From assembly GCA_910580195.1 (NCBI GenBank), contig CAJTWA010000016.1:14509-78508 (forward strand): a stretch of DNA of 64,000 bases, read 5' to 3'. The notes beneath the pieces were generated by a model. That model made no database searches. It saw only the letters and a list, made by a program, of their open reading frames with translations, and was not told the origin of the DNA. Numbering within the stretch: position 1 is the stretch's first letter; the number at the start of each line of letters is the position of its first letter. The DNA comes from an uncultured Lachnospiraceae bacterium. Lineage in GTDB: Bacteria; Bacillota; Clostridia; Lachnospirales; Lachnospiraceae. A program made the translations under genes and the position numbers. Shown piece after piece: positions 50,420 to 59,057 of the stretch.

Positions 50420-51346
50420 TTGAAGACGAGGATTACAGAACTGTTACAGATAGAAACCCCCATCATACAAGGGGGGATGGCATGGGTTGCGGAGCACAAT
50501 TTAGCCGCAGCAGTGTCAGACGCAGGCGGCCTTGGGATTATCGGCGCAGCCAATGCCCCGGCCGACTGGGTGCGGGGGGAAATCCGCAAGGCAAGGGAGC
50601 GGACAGATAAGCCTATCGGGGTCAATGTCATGCTGCTGAGCCCCTATGCCGATGAAGTGGCAAAAGTGTTAGCGGAAGAAAAAGTCCCAGTCATCACCAC
50701 TGGCGCCGGGAACCCGGGCAAATATATGGAACTATGGAAAGCTGCCGGGAGCAAAGTCATCCCGGTCGTAGCCAGCGTAGCATTGGCAAGGATGATGGAG
50801 CGGGGCGGCGCAGACGCCGTGATTGCAGAAGGCACCGAGTCCGGCGGCCATATCGGCTCAGCTACCACCATGACGCTGGTGCCGCAGGTTGTGGACGCCG
50901 TGAAAGTCCCAGTCATTGCCGCAGGGGGCATTGGGGACGGCAGGGGCATGGCGGCTGCCTTTATGCTGGGCGCAGAAGCCGTGCAGCTAGGAACCCGTTT
51001 TGTGGTAGCCAAAGAGTCCATCTGCCATCCCAATTATAAGGAAAGGATTATTAAGGCAAAGGATATTGATTCCGCAGTCACCGGCAGGAGCCACGGCCAT
51101 CCCATCCGCCAGCTCCGCAACCAGATGACGAAGGATTACATACAGAAGGAGCAGGAGGGCGTGCCCTTTGAGGAACTGGAGCTGCTTACAGTAGGTTCCC
51201 TGCGCAATGCAGTCGTGGATGGGGACGTGAAGCATGGGACTGTCATGGCAGGGCAGATTGCAGGGCTGGTGAAAAAGGAACAGGCCTGCAAGGAAATCAT
51301 AGAGGAAATGATGGAAGAAGCCACGGCTTTGATGCAGAGGAAATAA
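50420..51346 (+). CDS. fabK: Enoyl-ACP reductase II (FMN-dependent)
   Basis: 308 residues, TIM-barrel flavoprotein. It reduces trans-2-enoyl-ACP, the last step of each elongation cycle, replacing triclosan-sensitive FabI. Motifs are PIIQGGMAWV, VPVITTGAGNPG, AEGTESGGHIG and AAGGIGDGRGMAAAFMLGAEAVQLGT. TTG 50420 is preferred over GTG 50411 because AAGAGG is six to seven bases upstream of it and the protein then begins MKTRITELL as in the family. A 134-base gap without a gene follows before fabD. Confidence 0.92.
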   Translation: MKTRITELLQIETPIIQGGMAWVAEHNLAAAVSDAGGLGIIGAANAPADWVRGEIRKARERTDKPIGVNVMLLSPYADEVAKVLAEEKVPVITTGAGNPGKYMELWKAAGSKVIPVVASVALARMMERGGADAVIAEGTESGGHIGSATTMTLVPQVVDAVKVPVIAAGGIGDGRGMAAAFMLGAEAVQLGTRFVVAKESICHPNYKERIIKAKDIDSAVTGRSHGHPIRQLRNQMTKDYIQKEQEGVPFEELELLTVGSLRNAVVDGDVKHGTVMAGQIAGLVKKEQACKEIIEEMMEEATALMQRK

Positions 51347-51480
51347 GGGACCAAAGAAATAAGGGACAAAGAAACGGTACAGCTTGTATGCCCAGGCATG
51401 TTTGGAGGGTCCTTCCCGTTGGGCGTATCCAGCAGGATTTTCCAAGTGTGCGCAGGCAGAGCGGAAGGGATAGGAAAGTT

Positions 51481-52416
51481 ATGAGCAAGGTTGCATTTAT
51501 CTTCCCGGGGCAAGGCGCCCAGTATACTGGGATGGGAAGGGATTTTTATGAGAATTTCAACAGGGCAAAAGAAGTATTTGCCATTGCAGGGAAAGTATCC
51601 GGGATGTCCATGGAAGAACTGATTTTCAAAAAAGATGAAAGGCTGGACGTCACGAAATATACGCAGGTTGCCATGCTGACTGTGGAACTTGCCATTTTAA
51701 AGGTTTTGGAAGAAAAAGGCGTTACCTCTTTCGTAAATGCAGGTTTAAGTTTAGGGGAATATGCCGCATTGGTAGCATCTGGCGGGCTTTCCGTCCATGA
51801 TGCGCTGGAACTTGTGGTAAAACGCGGCGCGCTGATGCAGGAGGCAGTGCCCACAGGCGGGGCTATGATGGCAATTATGGGCCTTGACAGCAGCGTGGTA
51901 GAAAGCGCCTGTGAAAAAACAGAAGGGATTGTGTCCGTTGCCAACTATAACTGCCCGGGGCAGATTGTCATCAGCGGGGAGGAAAAAGCAGTGGCAGCAG
52001 CTGCGTCTAAGTTAAAAGAAGACGGCGCAAAACGCTGTATCCCCTTAAATGTCAGCGGCCCGTTCCATTCCAAAATGCTGGAAGGGGCAGGGGAACAGCT
52101 GGCGGCAGAATTAGAAAAAATAGAAATCGGGGAGCTTACCACCCCTTACATTTCCAATGTGACTGCAGAATACGTCATGGAAAAGGAAGAAGTCAAGGAA
52201 TTGTTAAAGCGGCAGGTTTCCTCCTCCGTCCGGTGGCAGCAGTCCGTGGAACTGATGGTGTCCGAAGGGGTGGATACTTTTATTGAAATCGGCCCTAAGA
52301 AAACACTGTCCTCATTCCTGAAAAAGATTGCGCCCCAGATGAAATCTTACCATGTGGAAACGGTAGAAGATATGGAAGAACTGCTGGAAACCCTGAAAGG
52401 GGATGGAAAACCATGA
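51481..52416 (+). CDS. fabD: Malonyl-CoA:ACP transacylase
   Basis: 311 residues. It loads malonyl groups onto ACP. The nucleophile Ser90 is in GLSLGEYAALV, with IFPGQGAQYTGMG at the N-terminus and the catalytic His in VSGPFHSKML. ATG 51481 is preferred over the ORF start at 51388, since FabD proteins begin with this MSKVAFIFPGQG. The last bases overlap fabG by four (ATGA). Confidence 0.95.
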   Translation: MSKVAFIFPGQGAQYTGMGRDFYENFNRAKEVFAIAGKVSGMSMEELIFKKDERLDVTKYTQVAMLTVELAILKVLEEKGVTSFVNAGLSLGEYAALVASGGLSVHDALELVVKRGALMQEAVPTGGAMMAIMGLDSSVVESACEKTEGIVSVANYNCPGQIVISGEEKAVAAAASKLKEDGAKRCIPLNVSGPFHSKMLEGAGEQLAAELEKIEIGELTTPYISNVTAEYVMEKEEVKELLKRQVSSSVRWQQSVELMVSEGVDTFIEIGPKKTLSSFLKKIAPQMKSYHVETVEDMEELLETLKGDGKP

Positions 52417-53156
52417 AATTAGAAGGAAAAATAGCTTTAGTGACAGGGGCTTCCCGGGGCATTGGCAAGGCCATAGCAAAGGAATTGGCAAGGGAAGGGG
52501 CCATGGTTATCGTGAATTACAACGGCTCCAAGGAGGCCGCAGGGCAGGTGGTGGCTGAAATCAGGCAGGACGGAGGGAAAGCCGCAGCCTTTGGGTGCAG
52601 CGTATCCGACCCAAAAGCCACGGAAGAAATGGTAAAACAGGTGGTTTCCGATTACCAGCGGCTGGACATCCTGGTAAATAACGCTGGCATTACGAAGGAT
52701 AACTTAATCCTGAAAATGAAGGAAGAAGAATTTGACGCCGTCCTTGATACCAATTTAAAAGGGGTATTCCACACCTGCAAACATGCGGCAAAGCAGATGC
52801 TTAAGCAGAAATCCGGGGCTATTGTGAATATTTCATCCATTTCCGGCATTATGGGGAATCCCGGGCAGACCAATTATGCAGCCTCCAAGGCAGGGGTCAT
52901 TGGCTTTACGAAGTCGCTGGCAAGGGAGCTTGCCTCCCGTGAAATCCGGGTCAATGCAGTAGCCCCCGGCTTTATTGCAACCGATATGACGGAAAAGCTG
53001 CCAGAAGCCGCAGCAGAAGCCGGGATGGCACAGATTCCCTTCCGGCGGTTCGGCAAAGCGGAGGAAGTGGCTAAGGCAGTCTGTTTCCTGGTTTCGGAGG
53101 ATGCATCCTATATTACCGGGCAGGTGCTGCAGGTAGACGGCGGCATGGGGATGTAG
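52413..53156 (+). CDS. fabG: 3-oxoacyl-ACP reductase
   Basis: 247 residues, short-chain dehydrogenase. It reduces 3-oxoacyl-ACP with NADPH. The cofactor loop is VTGASRGIGKAIA, NNAG occurs in LVNNAGITKD, and the catalytic Ser-Tyr-Lys are in NISSISGIMGNPGQTNYAAS and the following Lys. Full length. Translationally coupled to fabD by ATGA overlap. A 36-bp direct repeat follows in the fabG-fabF gap. Confidence 0.95.
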   Translation: MKLEGKIALVTGASRGIGKAIAKELAREGAMVIVNYNGSKEAAGQVVAEIRQDGGKAAAFGCSVSDPKATEEMVKQVVSDYQRLDILVNNAGITKDNLILKMKEEEFDAVLDTNLKGVFHTCKHAAKQMLKQKSGAIVNISSISGIMGNPGQTNYAASKAGVIGFTKSLARELASREIRVNAVAPGFIATDMTEKLPEAAAEAGMAQIPFRRFGKAEEVAKAVCFLVSEDASYITGQVLQVDGGMGM

Positions 53157-53219
53157 CAGGGCAATGCCAGAAAGGTGCAATACTTGGCGGTAGCAGCTGT
53201 TGGCAATGGCAGGGAATCC

Positions 53220-53321
53220 CCTGCGTACCCCAGCGTTGAGGGTAAGTTTCAGGTGGCCGCCTATGGCCCAATTGCCGTAGCGGTTCCTGCGTACCCCAGC
53301 GTTGGGGGTAAGTTTCAGGTG
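53220..53321. repeat. 36-bp direct repeat between fabG and fabF
   Basis: CCTGCGTACCCCAGCGTTG plus 17 more bases at 53220-53255 recurs at 53286-53321 with one difference, the copies being 66 bases apart. It is unusual inside a housekeeping operon and may form secondary structure in the transcript. Confidence 0.85.
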
Positions 53322-53359
53322 AGCAGTGCGGGGGATTTTTGGCACAGGAAGGAGAGAGA

Positions 53360-54601
53360 ATGAAAAGAGTTGTAGTGACTGGCATGGGGGCAATCACCCC
53401 TATTGGGCTGAATACAGAAGAATTTTGGGAAGGGCTGAAAAATGGCAGGACAGGGTTTGGCGAAATTACCCAATTTGATACCACAGATTTCAAAGTAAAA
53501 GTTGCCGCAAGCGTCAAAGGCTTTGAAGGGAAACATTATATGGACGTAAAATCTGCCAAGCGCATGGAATTATTCTGCCAGTACGCCGTTGCGGCAGCAA
53601 AAGAAGCGCTGGAGCAGTCCGGCCTTAACATGGAGCAGGAAGACCCCTACCGGGTAGGCTGCGCCATCGGCTCCGGCGTAGGGAGCCTTCAGGCCTTCGA
53701 GCGGGAGCACAAGCGGCTTCTGGAGCGCGGGCCGGGAAGGATTAATCCCCTGCTGGTGCCCCTGATGATTACCAACATGGCAGCCGGGAACGTGTCCATC
53801 CAGTTTGGGCTTAAGGGGAAGAGCATCAACGTAGTGACTGCCTGCGCTACCGGGACCCACTCCATTGGGGAGGCGTTCCGCACCATCCAGATGGGGGATG
53901 CGGACGTCATGGTAGCCGGGGGGACGGAAAGCGCCATTACCCCGATTGGCATTGGCGGCTTTACCGCGTTGACGGCGCTGTCCTCTAGCAACGACCCAGC
54001 CCGGTGTTCCATCCCCTTTGACAAAGACCGCAGCGGGTTTGTCATGGGCGAAGGCTCAGGGGTTGTCGTATTGGAAGAACTGGAACATGCCAAGAAGCGG
54101 GGCGCCCGTATTCTGGCAGAAATCGCGGGATATGGGGCAACCAGCGACGCTTACCACATCACCTCCCCGGCGGAGGATGGCATGGGGGCGGCCGTTGCCA
54201 TGAAAAATGCAGTGAGGGATGCGGGCATTTCCCCGGAAGAGGTGGAATACATCAACGCCCATGGGACCAGCACCCACCACAACGACTTGTTTGAAACAAG
54301 GGCAATCAAGCTTGCTTTTGGGGAACATGCGTACCAGATGAAAATAAATTCCACCAAGTCCATGGTAGGGCATTTATTGGGCGCAGCCGGGGCGGTAGAA
54401 GTGATTGCATGTATCCTTCAGATGCAGCACGACTATATCCATGCTACCGTGGGGCTTAAGGAGTCCGAGGAAGAGCTGGACTTGGATTACATGAAAGGAA
54501 ACGGAATCAATAAAAAGTTTCATTATGCTTTAACAAATTCACTTGGGTTTGGCGGGCATAATGCCAGCCTTCTGGTAAAAAAGTTTGAAGGGCAGGAATA
54601 A
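53360..54601 (+). CDS. fabF: 3-oxoacyl-ACP synthase II
   Basis: 413 residues, condensing enzyme. Active Cys162 is in VTACATGTHSIGEAF, with the two His in NAHGTSTHHND and KSMVGHLLGAAGA. It extends acyl-ACP with malonyl-ACP. ATG 53360 has AGGAAGGAG before it. No fabH lies in this operon, so initiation must be coded elsewhere. Confidence 0.95.
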   Translation: MKRVVVTGMGAITPIGLNTEEFWEGLKNGRTGFGEITQFDTTDFKVKVAASVKGFEGKHYMDVKSAKRMELFCQYAVAAAKEALEQSGLNMEQEDPYRVGCAIGSGVGSLQAFEREHKRLLERGPGRINPLLVPLMITNMAAGNVSIQFGLKGKSINVVTACATGTHSIGEAFRTIQMGDADVMVAGGTESAITPIGIGGFTALTALSSSNDPARCSIPFDKDRSGFVMGEGSGVVVLEELEHAKKRGARILAEIAGYGATSDAYHITSPAEDGMGAAVAMKNAVRDAGISPEEVEYINAHGTSTHHNDLFETRAIKLAFGEHAYQMKINSTKSMVGHLLGAAGAVEVIACILQMQHDYIHATVGLKESEEELDLDYMKGNGINKKFHYALTNSLGFGGHNASLLVKKFEGQE

Positions 54602-54605
54602 GGAT

Positions 54606-55064
54606 ATGGAATTTGAAAATCTTGTAAAGCTGATCCAAGCAGTATCGGAATCCGAGCTGACCCGTTTTTCCTATGAAGAAAACGGGGTATCCATTTCAAT
54701 GAAAAAAGATAAAAAACAGAAATTAGTCACCATAAATAACGTAGGGGAAACTGCCCAAGGCAGCCTTCCAGCAGCCCTCCCTGCCCTTGTGCCGGCAGAA
54801 CCCCAAGAAGCCCAAGGCGCTTATCCTGACGGGAATGTGGTGAAATCCCCGCTGGTCGGGACGTTCTACAGTGCAAGGGAGCCGGGCGCAGAGCCTTTCG
54901 TAAAAGTAGGCGACCATGTTTCCAAGGGGCAGGTGCTTGGGATTGTGGAGGCCATGAAGCTGATGAACGAGATTGAAAGCGAATACGAAGGGACGGTAAA
55001 GCAGGTCTTGGTATCCAACGAGGACGTGATAGAATATGGGCAGGCACTATTTGTCATTGGATAA
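54606..55064 (+). CDS. accB: Biotin carboxyl carrier protein of acetyl-CoA carboxylase
   Basis: 152 residues. The C-terminal biotinyl domain carries Lys118 in VEAMKLMNEIESE. An Ala/Pro-rich linker (about 50-72) separates it from the N-terminal region (MEFENLVKLIQAVSES). It carries CO2 as carboxybiotin between AccC and AccDA. ATG 54606 is the family-like start, five bases after the fabF stop. Confidence 0.94.
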   Translation: MEFENLVKLIQAVSESELTRFSYEENGVSISMKKDKKQKLVTINNVGETAQGSLPAALPALVPAEPQEAQGAYPDGNVVKSPLVGTFYSAREPGAEPFVKVGDHVSKGQVLGIVEAMKLMNEIESEYEGTVKQVLVSNEDVIEYGQALFVIG

Positions 55065-55095
55065 TATCATTTAGAATTAATTTTGGAGGAACCTT

Positions 55096-55524
55096 ATGCC
55101 ACTGATGGGAACAAAGGAAATCATGGAAATCATCCCCCACCGCCAGCCATTCTTGCTGATTGACACCATCGAAGAATTGGAGCCGGGCAAGCGGGCGGTA
55201 GGGAAGAAATGCGTCACCTATAACGAGCCCTTTTTTGCCGGCCATTTCCCGGGGGAGCCAGTCATGCCCGGGGTGCTGATTGTAGAAGCATTGGCGCAGG
55301 CCGGGGCAGTTGCGATTTTAAGCCAGCCGGGCTTCAAGGGGAAAACTGCATATTTTGGGGCAATCAACAACGCCCGCTTTAAGCAGAAGGTAGTCCCCGG
55401 CGACGTGCTGACGCTGGAACTAGAAATCACCAAGCAGAAAGGCTCGGTGGGGGTTGGGAGCGCAAAAGCAACCGTAAACGGGAAAGTTGTCGTCCAAGCA
55501 GAGCTTACCTTTGCTGTGGGCTGA
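55096..55524 (+). CDS. fabZ: 3-hydroxyacyl-ACP dehydratase
   Basis: 142 residues, hotdog fold. Catalytic His50 in FAGHFPGEPVMPG and Glu64 in VEALAQAGAVA. It dehydrates 3-hydroxyacyl-ACP. The opening IMEIIPHRQPFLLID is diagnostic. GGAGGAACC precedes ATG 55096. Confidence 0.95.
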   Translation: MPLMGTKEIMEIIPHRQPFLLIDTIEELEPGKRAVGKKCVTYNEPFFAGHFPGEPVMPGVLIVEALAQAGAVAILSQPGFKGKTAYFGAINNARFKQKVVPGDVLTLELEITKQKGSVGVGSAKATVNGKVVVQAELTFAVG

Positions 55525-55558
55525 CATGCAGGAATAAAAAGTTAAAGGAGCATTTTAT

Positions 55559-56899
55559 ATGTTTCAGAAAATATTGATTGCCAACCGGGGAGAGATTGCG
55601 GTGCGGATTATCCGCGCATGCAGGGAAATGGGCATCCTTTCTGTGGCAGTGTATTCAGAAGCAGACCGGGAGGCGCTGCACACCCAGCTTGCAGACGAAG
55701 CAGTCTGCATTGGGAAAGCCCCAGTGCCAGACAGCTACCTGAATATGGAGCGGATTTTAAGCGCAGCCATAGCTACCAAAGCCCAAGCCATCCACCCCGG
55801 TTTTGGCTTTTTATCAGAAAATGAGCATTTTGCAGCCATGTGCGAAAGCTGCGGGATTGCTTTTATCGGCCCTTCCGGGGACATCATCGGGAAAATGGGC
55901 AATAAATCCCAAGCAAGGAGTACCATGATGGAGGCTGGGGTCCCAGTCGTGCCCGGGACGAAGGAGCCAGTCTACCGCTGGGAAGAAGGGAAGAAGGTAG
56001 CCGGGGAAATCGGCTACCCAGTCATGATCAAGGCCTCCTCCGGCGGGGGCGGCAAAGGCATGCGGATTGCTGCAGACGCCGGGGAATTTGAAAACCATTT
56101 CCACCTTGCCCAGCAGGAATCCGTCAATGCCTTTGGGGACAATACCATGTATATTGAAAAATACATTGAGGAGCCAAGGCATATTGAAATCCAAATCCTT
56201 GCAGATAAGTTCGGGAAGGTGGTCTGGCTGGGGGAACGGGACTGTTCCATCCAGCGCCGCCACCAGAAAATGATGGAGGAGTCCCCCAGCGCCGCCATAA
56301 CGGAAGAATTGCGCCAGCGCATGGGCCAGACGGCCGTGAAGGCTGCAAAAGCCGCCCATTATGAAAATGCTGGGACTATCGAATTTTTGCTGGATAAGCA
56401 TAAAAATTTCTATTTCATGGAAATGAACACAAGGATCCAAGTGGAACATCCTGTGACGGAGATGGTGACAGGCATAGATTTGGTGAAGGAGCAAATCCGC
56501 ATTGCGGCAGGGGAGCCCCTGCACATGGAGCAGGAAGATATCGTGCTCAAAGGCCATGCCATTGAGTGCAGGATTAATGCCGAAGACCCCGAGAGGAACT
56601 TTATGCCCTGCCCGGGGACCGTGAAGGACCTGCATTTCCCGGGAGGGAACGGCGTAAGGATAGAATCTGCCCTTTATAATGGGTATACAATCCCTCCATT
56701 CTACGACTCCATGGTAGCCAAGGTAATTGTACATGGGGAGGACCGGATGGACGCAATCCGCAAAATGCGCAGCGCGCTGGGGGAAGTGGTGGTGGACGGA
56801 ATTACCACCAATCTGGATTTCCAGTATGATATCTTAAACCATCCCGTTTTTCTCTCCGGCAATGTCAATACGCATTTTATCCCAGAATACTTTGAATAA
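55559..56899 (+). CDS. accC: Biotin carboxylase subunit of acetyl-CoA carboxylase
   Basis: 446 residues, ATP-grasp enzyme. Motifs are FQKILIANRGEIAVRIIRA, the glycine-rich ATP loop SSGGGGKGMRIA, RDCSIQRRHQK, and the catalytic EMNTRIQVEHPVTEMVTG. It carboxylates biotin on AccB with ATP and bicarbonate. A 240-base gap with inverted repeats follows before accDA. Confidence 0.95.
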   Translation: MFQKILIANRGEIAVRIIRACREMGILSVAVYSEADREALHTQLADEAVCIGKAPVPDSYLNMERILSAAIATKAQAIHPGFGFLSENEHFAAMCESCGIAFIGPSGDIIGKMGNKSQARSTMMEAGVPVVPGTKEPVYRWEEGKKVAGEIGYPVMIKASSGGGGKGMRIAADAGEFENHFHLAQQESVNAFGDNTMYIEKYIEEPRHIEIQILADKFGKVVWLGERDCSIQRRHQKMMEESPSAAITEELRQRMGQTAVKAAKAAHYENAGTIEFLLDKHKNFYFMEMNTRIQVEHPVTEMVTGIDLVKEQIRIAAGEPLHMEQEDIVLKGHAIECRINAEDPERNFMPCPGTVKDLHFPGGNGVRIESALYNGYTIPPFYDSMVAKVIVHGEDRMDAIRKMRSALGEVVVDGITTNLDFQYDILNHPVFLSGNVNTHFIPEYFE

Positions 56900-56963
56900 A
56901 AATAAATTCTAAGGCTGGGAAGTGTTTTAGTATAAGAAAGCAGAACTTCCATTACTATTTGTG

Positions 56964-57108
56964 CCATCAGCAAAAAGGCGGCGGAGTGGGGAGTTTTATG
57001 GAAAAATAAATTGGTTTTGGCCGATGCATTGGCTGTCTGCAAGAAATTAAATCATTTTTTAATTTCTTTGGTTTTATAGTAAAAGAGTCCATTTCTTTTT
57101 GCTGATGG
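56964..57108. repeat. Inverted repeat enclosing a structured leader before accDA
   Basis: CCATCAGCAAAAAG (56964-56977) is the exact complement of 57095-57108. An inner hairpin AAGAAATTAA/TTAATTTCTT sits at 57041-57050 and 57059-57068. The accC-accDA gap has no gene. It may be a small mobile element or an RNA element controlling accDA. Confidence 0.55.
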
Positions 57109-57141
57109 ATTCGGCTAAATTTTTGGAAAGCAGGGAATGAG

Positions 57142-58971
57142 ATGCTGAAATTTAAGAAAACCAGTTCTGTCCCCATGGCGGGGAAAGAGCCCACAGTGCC
57201 GGAAGGCTTATGGGTGAAATGCGACGCCTGCGGGGAACTTCTCTACAAAGAGGATGTAAAGGAGAACCATTATATATGTTACAAATGCGGGAAATATTTC
57301 CGTATCAGCACCAGAAAACGGCTGCGGCTTGTCATGGATAAAGGCTCTTATGAGAAATGGGACGAAGGGATAGCCAACAAAGACCCTCTGAATTACCCAG
57401 AATACCCAGAGAAAACAGCTTCTTTGCAGGAACGGCTGAAAATTGACGAAGCAGTTACCTGCGTAAAGGGAACCGTTCACGGGGAACCTGCAGTAGTCTG
57501 TATTTGCGACGGAAGGTTCCTGATGGGGAGCATGGGATATGTGGTAGGGGAAAAAATCACAAGGGCGGTAGAGCGGGCTACCGAAGAAAAGCTGCCAGTG
57601 GTGATTTTCACCTGTTCCGGCGGTGCAAGGATGCAGGAGGGCATTGTTTCCCTGATGCAGATGGCAAAGACTTCCGCCGCACTAAAACGCCATGCAAAGG
57701 CAGGGCTGTTCTATCTCTCGGTGCTGACAGACCCAACCACTGGGGGCGTGACAGCCAGCTTTGCCATGCTAGGGGACATTATCCTGGCGGAGCCTGGGGC
57801 ATTGGTGGGCTTTGCAGGGCCAAGGGTCATCGAGCAGACCATACGCCAGAAGCTGCCGGAAGGGTTCCAGCGGGCAGAATTTCTGCTGGGGCACGGGCTC
57901 ATTGACGGCATTGTGGAACGGGAAGATTTAAAGGAAACCATAGCAAAGCTGATTGTAATGCACCGGCAGGTAGAGCCGAAAGAAGCCTTGATCCCCAACC
58001 GCAGGAAATATTCCGCAGGGGCAGAAGCGGCTAACCTAGAAGCCCATGATGGCGGGAGCGGGGCAGAACGGGCTTGGCAGCAAAAAAGCGCGCTGGAGGA
58101 AGACAAAACCTCCCGCGGGGCAGCGTATGCAGAGAATATAAGCCGCAAAAAACGTTTTTCAAGGGCAGACGGGGGGAAAAGGAAAGAAAAAGTATCGCCT
58201 TGGGAACGTGTGCAGCGCGCCCGGGCCAAGGACCGTCCCAGCGCCTTAGATTATATCCGGGAAATTTTTTCTGATTTTACGGAACTCCATGGGGACCGGC
58301 ACTTTGGCGACGACGGGGCCGTGGTAGGCGGGATTGGCTATCTGGACGGATGCCCAGTCACCGTGATCGGCCAGCAGAAAGGCAAGACTACCAAGGAAAA
58401 CATTACCCGCAACTTTGGGATGCCTTCCCCGGAAGGCTACCGGAAAGCCCTGCGCCTGATGGGGCAGGCTGAAAAATTCCGCCGCCCCATCATCTGCTTT
58501 GTCGACACGCCAGGAGCCTTCTGCGGCATGGAGGCGGAAGAGCGGGGGCAGGGGGAGGCCATTGCAAAGAATTTGTTTGAAATGTCAGACCTTACGGTTC
58601 CCGTCTTAAGCATTGTCATAGGGGAAGGCGGCAGCGGCGGCGCGCTGGCCCTTGCAGTGGGCAATGAGGTATGGATGATGGAAAACGCCACCTACACCAT
58701 CCTCTCCCCAGAAGGCTTTGCGTCCATTATGTGGAAGGACGCCTCCAAAGCCCCAGAAGCGGCGGAGTGGATGCGGGTGACTGCCCATGACTTAAGGGAT
58801 CTTGGCGTGATTGAAAAAATCATCCCGGAGCCCCAGCCGGCAAATCCCCAGAACATTGGGAAAATTGCAGGCACTATGCAGGAAGAAATCCGCAGGTTCC
58901 TCCACCAATACCTTCCTATGGACGGGCAGCAGTTAGCCCAGCAGCGGTACCAGCGGTTCCGGAATATGTAA
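57142..58971 (+). CDS. accDA: Fused acetyl-CoA carboxylase carboxyltransferase beta-alpha (AccD-AccA)
   Basis: 609 residues. The N-terminal half (1-290) is AccD, with a C4 zinc ribbon at Cys27, Cys30, Cys46 and Cys49 and the carboxyltransferase core GYVVGEKITRAVERA, TCSGGARMQEG. A Lys/Arg/Ala/Ser-rich linker (about 295-350) leads to AccA (about 352-609) with LHGDRHFGDDGAVVGGIG, FVDTPGAFCGMEAEERGQG and VIGEGGSGGALA. It transfers the carboxyl group to acetyl-CoA to give malonyl-CoA. Most bacteria have separate subunits. Here the reading frame is continuous through the linker with no stop or frameshift. Confidence 0.92.
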   Translation: MLKFKKTSSVPMAGKEPTVPEGLWVKCDACGELLYKEDVKENHYICYKCGKYFRISTRKRLRLVMDKGSYEKWDEGIANKDPLNYPEYPEKTASLQERLKIDEAVTCVKGTVHGEPAVVCICDGRFLMGSMGYVVGEKITRAVERATEEKLPVVIFTCSGGARMQEGIVSLMQMAKTSAALKRHAKAGLFYLSVLTDPTTGGVTASFAMLGDIILAEPGALVGFAGPRVIEQTIRQKLPEGFQRAEFLLGHGLIDGIVEREDLKETIAKLIVMHRQVEPKEALIPNRRKYSAGAEAANLEAHDGGSGAERAWQQKSALEEDKTSRGAAYAENISRKKRFSRADGGKRKEKVSPWERVQRARAKDRPSALDYIREIFSDFTELHGDRHFGDDGAVVGGIGYLDGCPVTVIGQQKGKTTKENITRNFGMPSPEGYRKALRLMGQAEKFRRPIICFVDTPGAFCGMEAEERGQGEAIAKNLFEMSDLTVPVLSIVIGEGGSGGALALAVGNEVWMMENATYTILSPEGFASIMWKDASKAPEAAEWMRVTAHDLRDLGVIEKIIPEPQPANPQNIGKIAGTMQEEIRRFLHQYLPMDGQQLAQQRYQRFRNM

Positions 58972-59057
58972 GGCAAGGGATAAAAAGCCACGCTTTCATT
59001 TCAATTAGTGACAAAAATAGGTGATTTTAAGGTTTTTCAGAAAGGGGTGGGCAAGGA

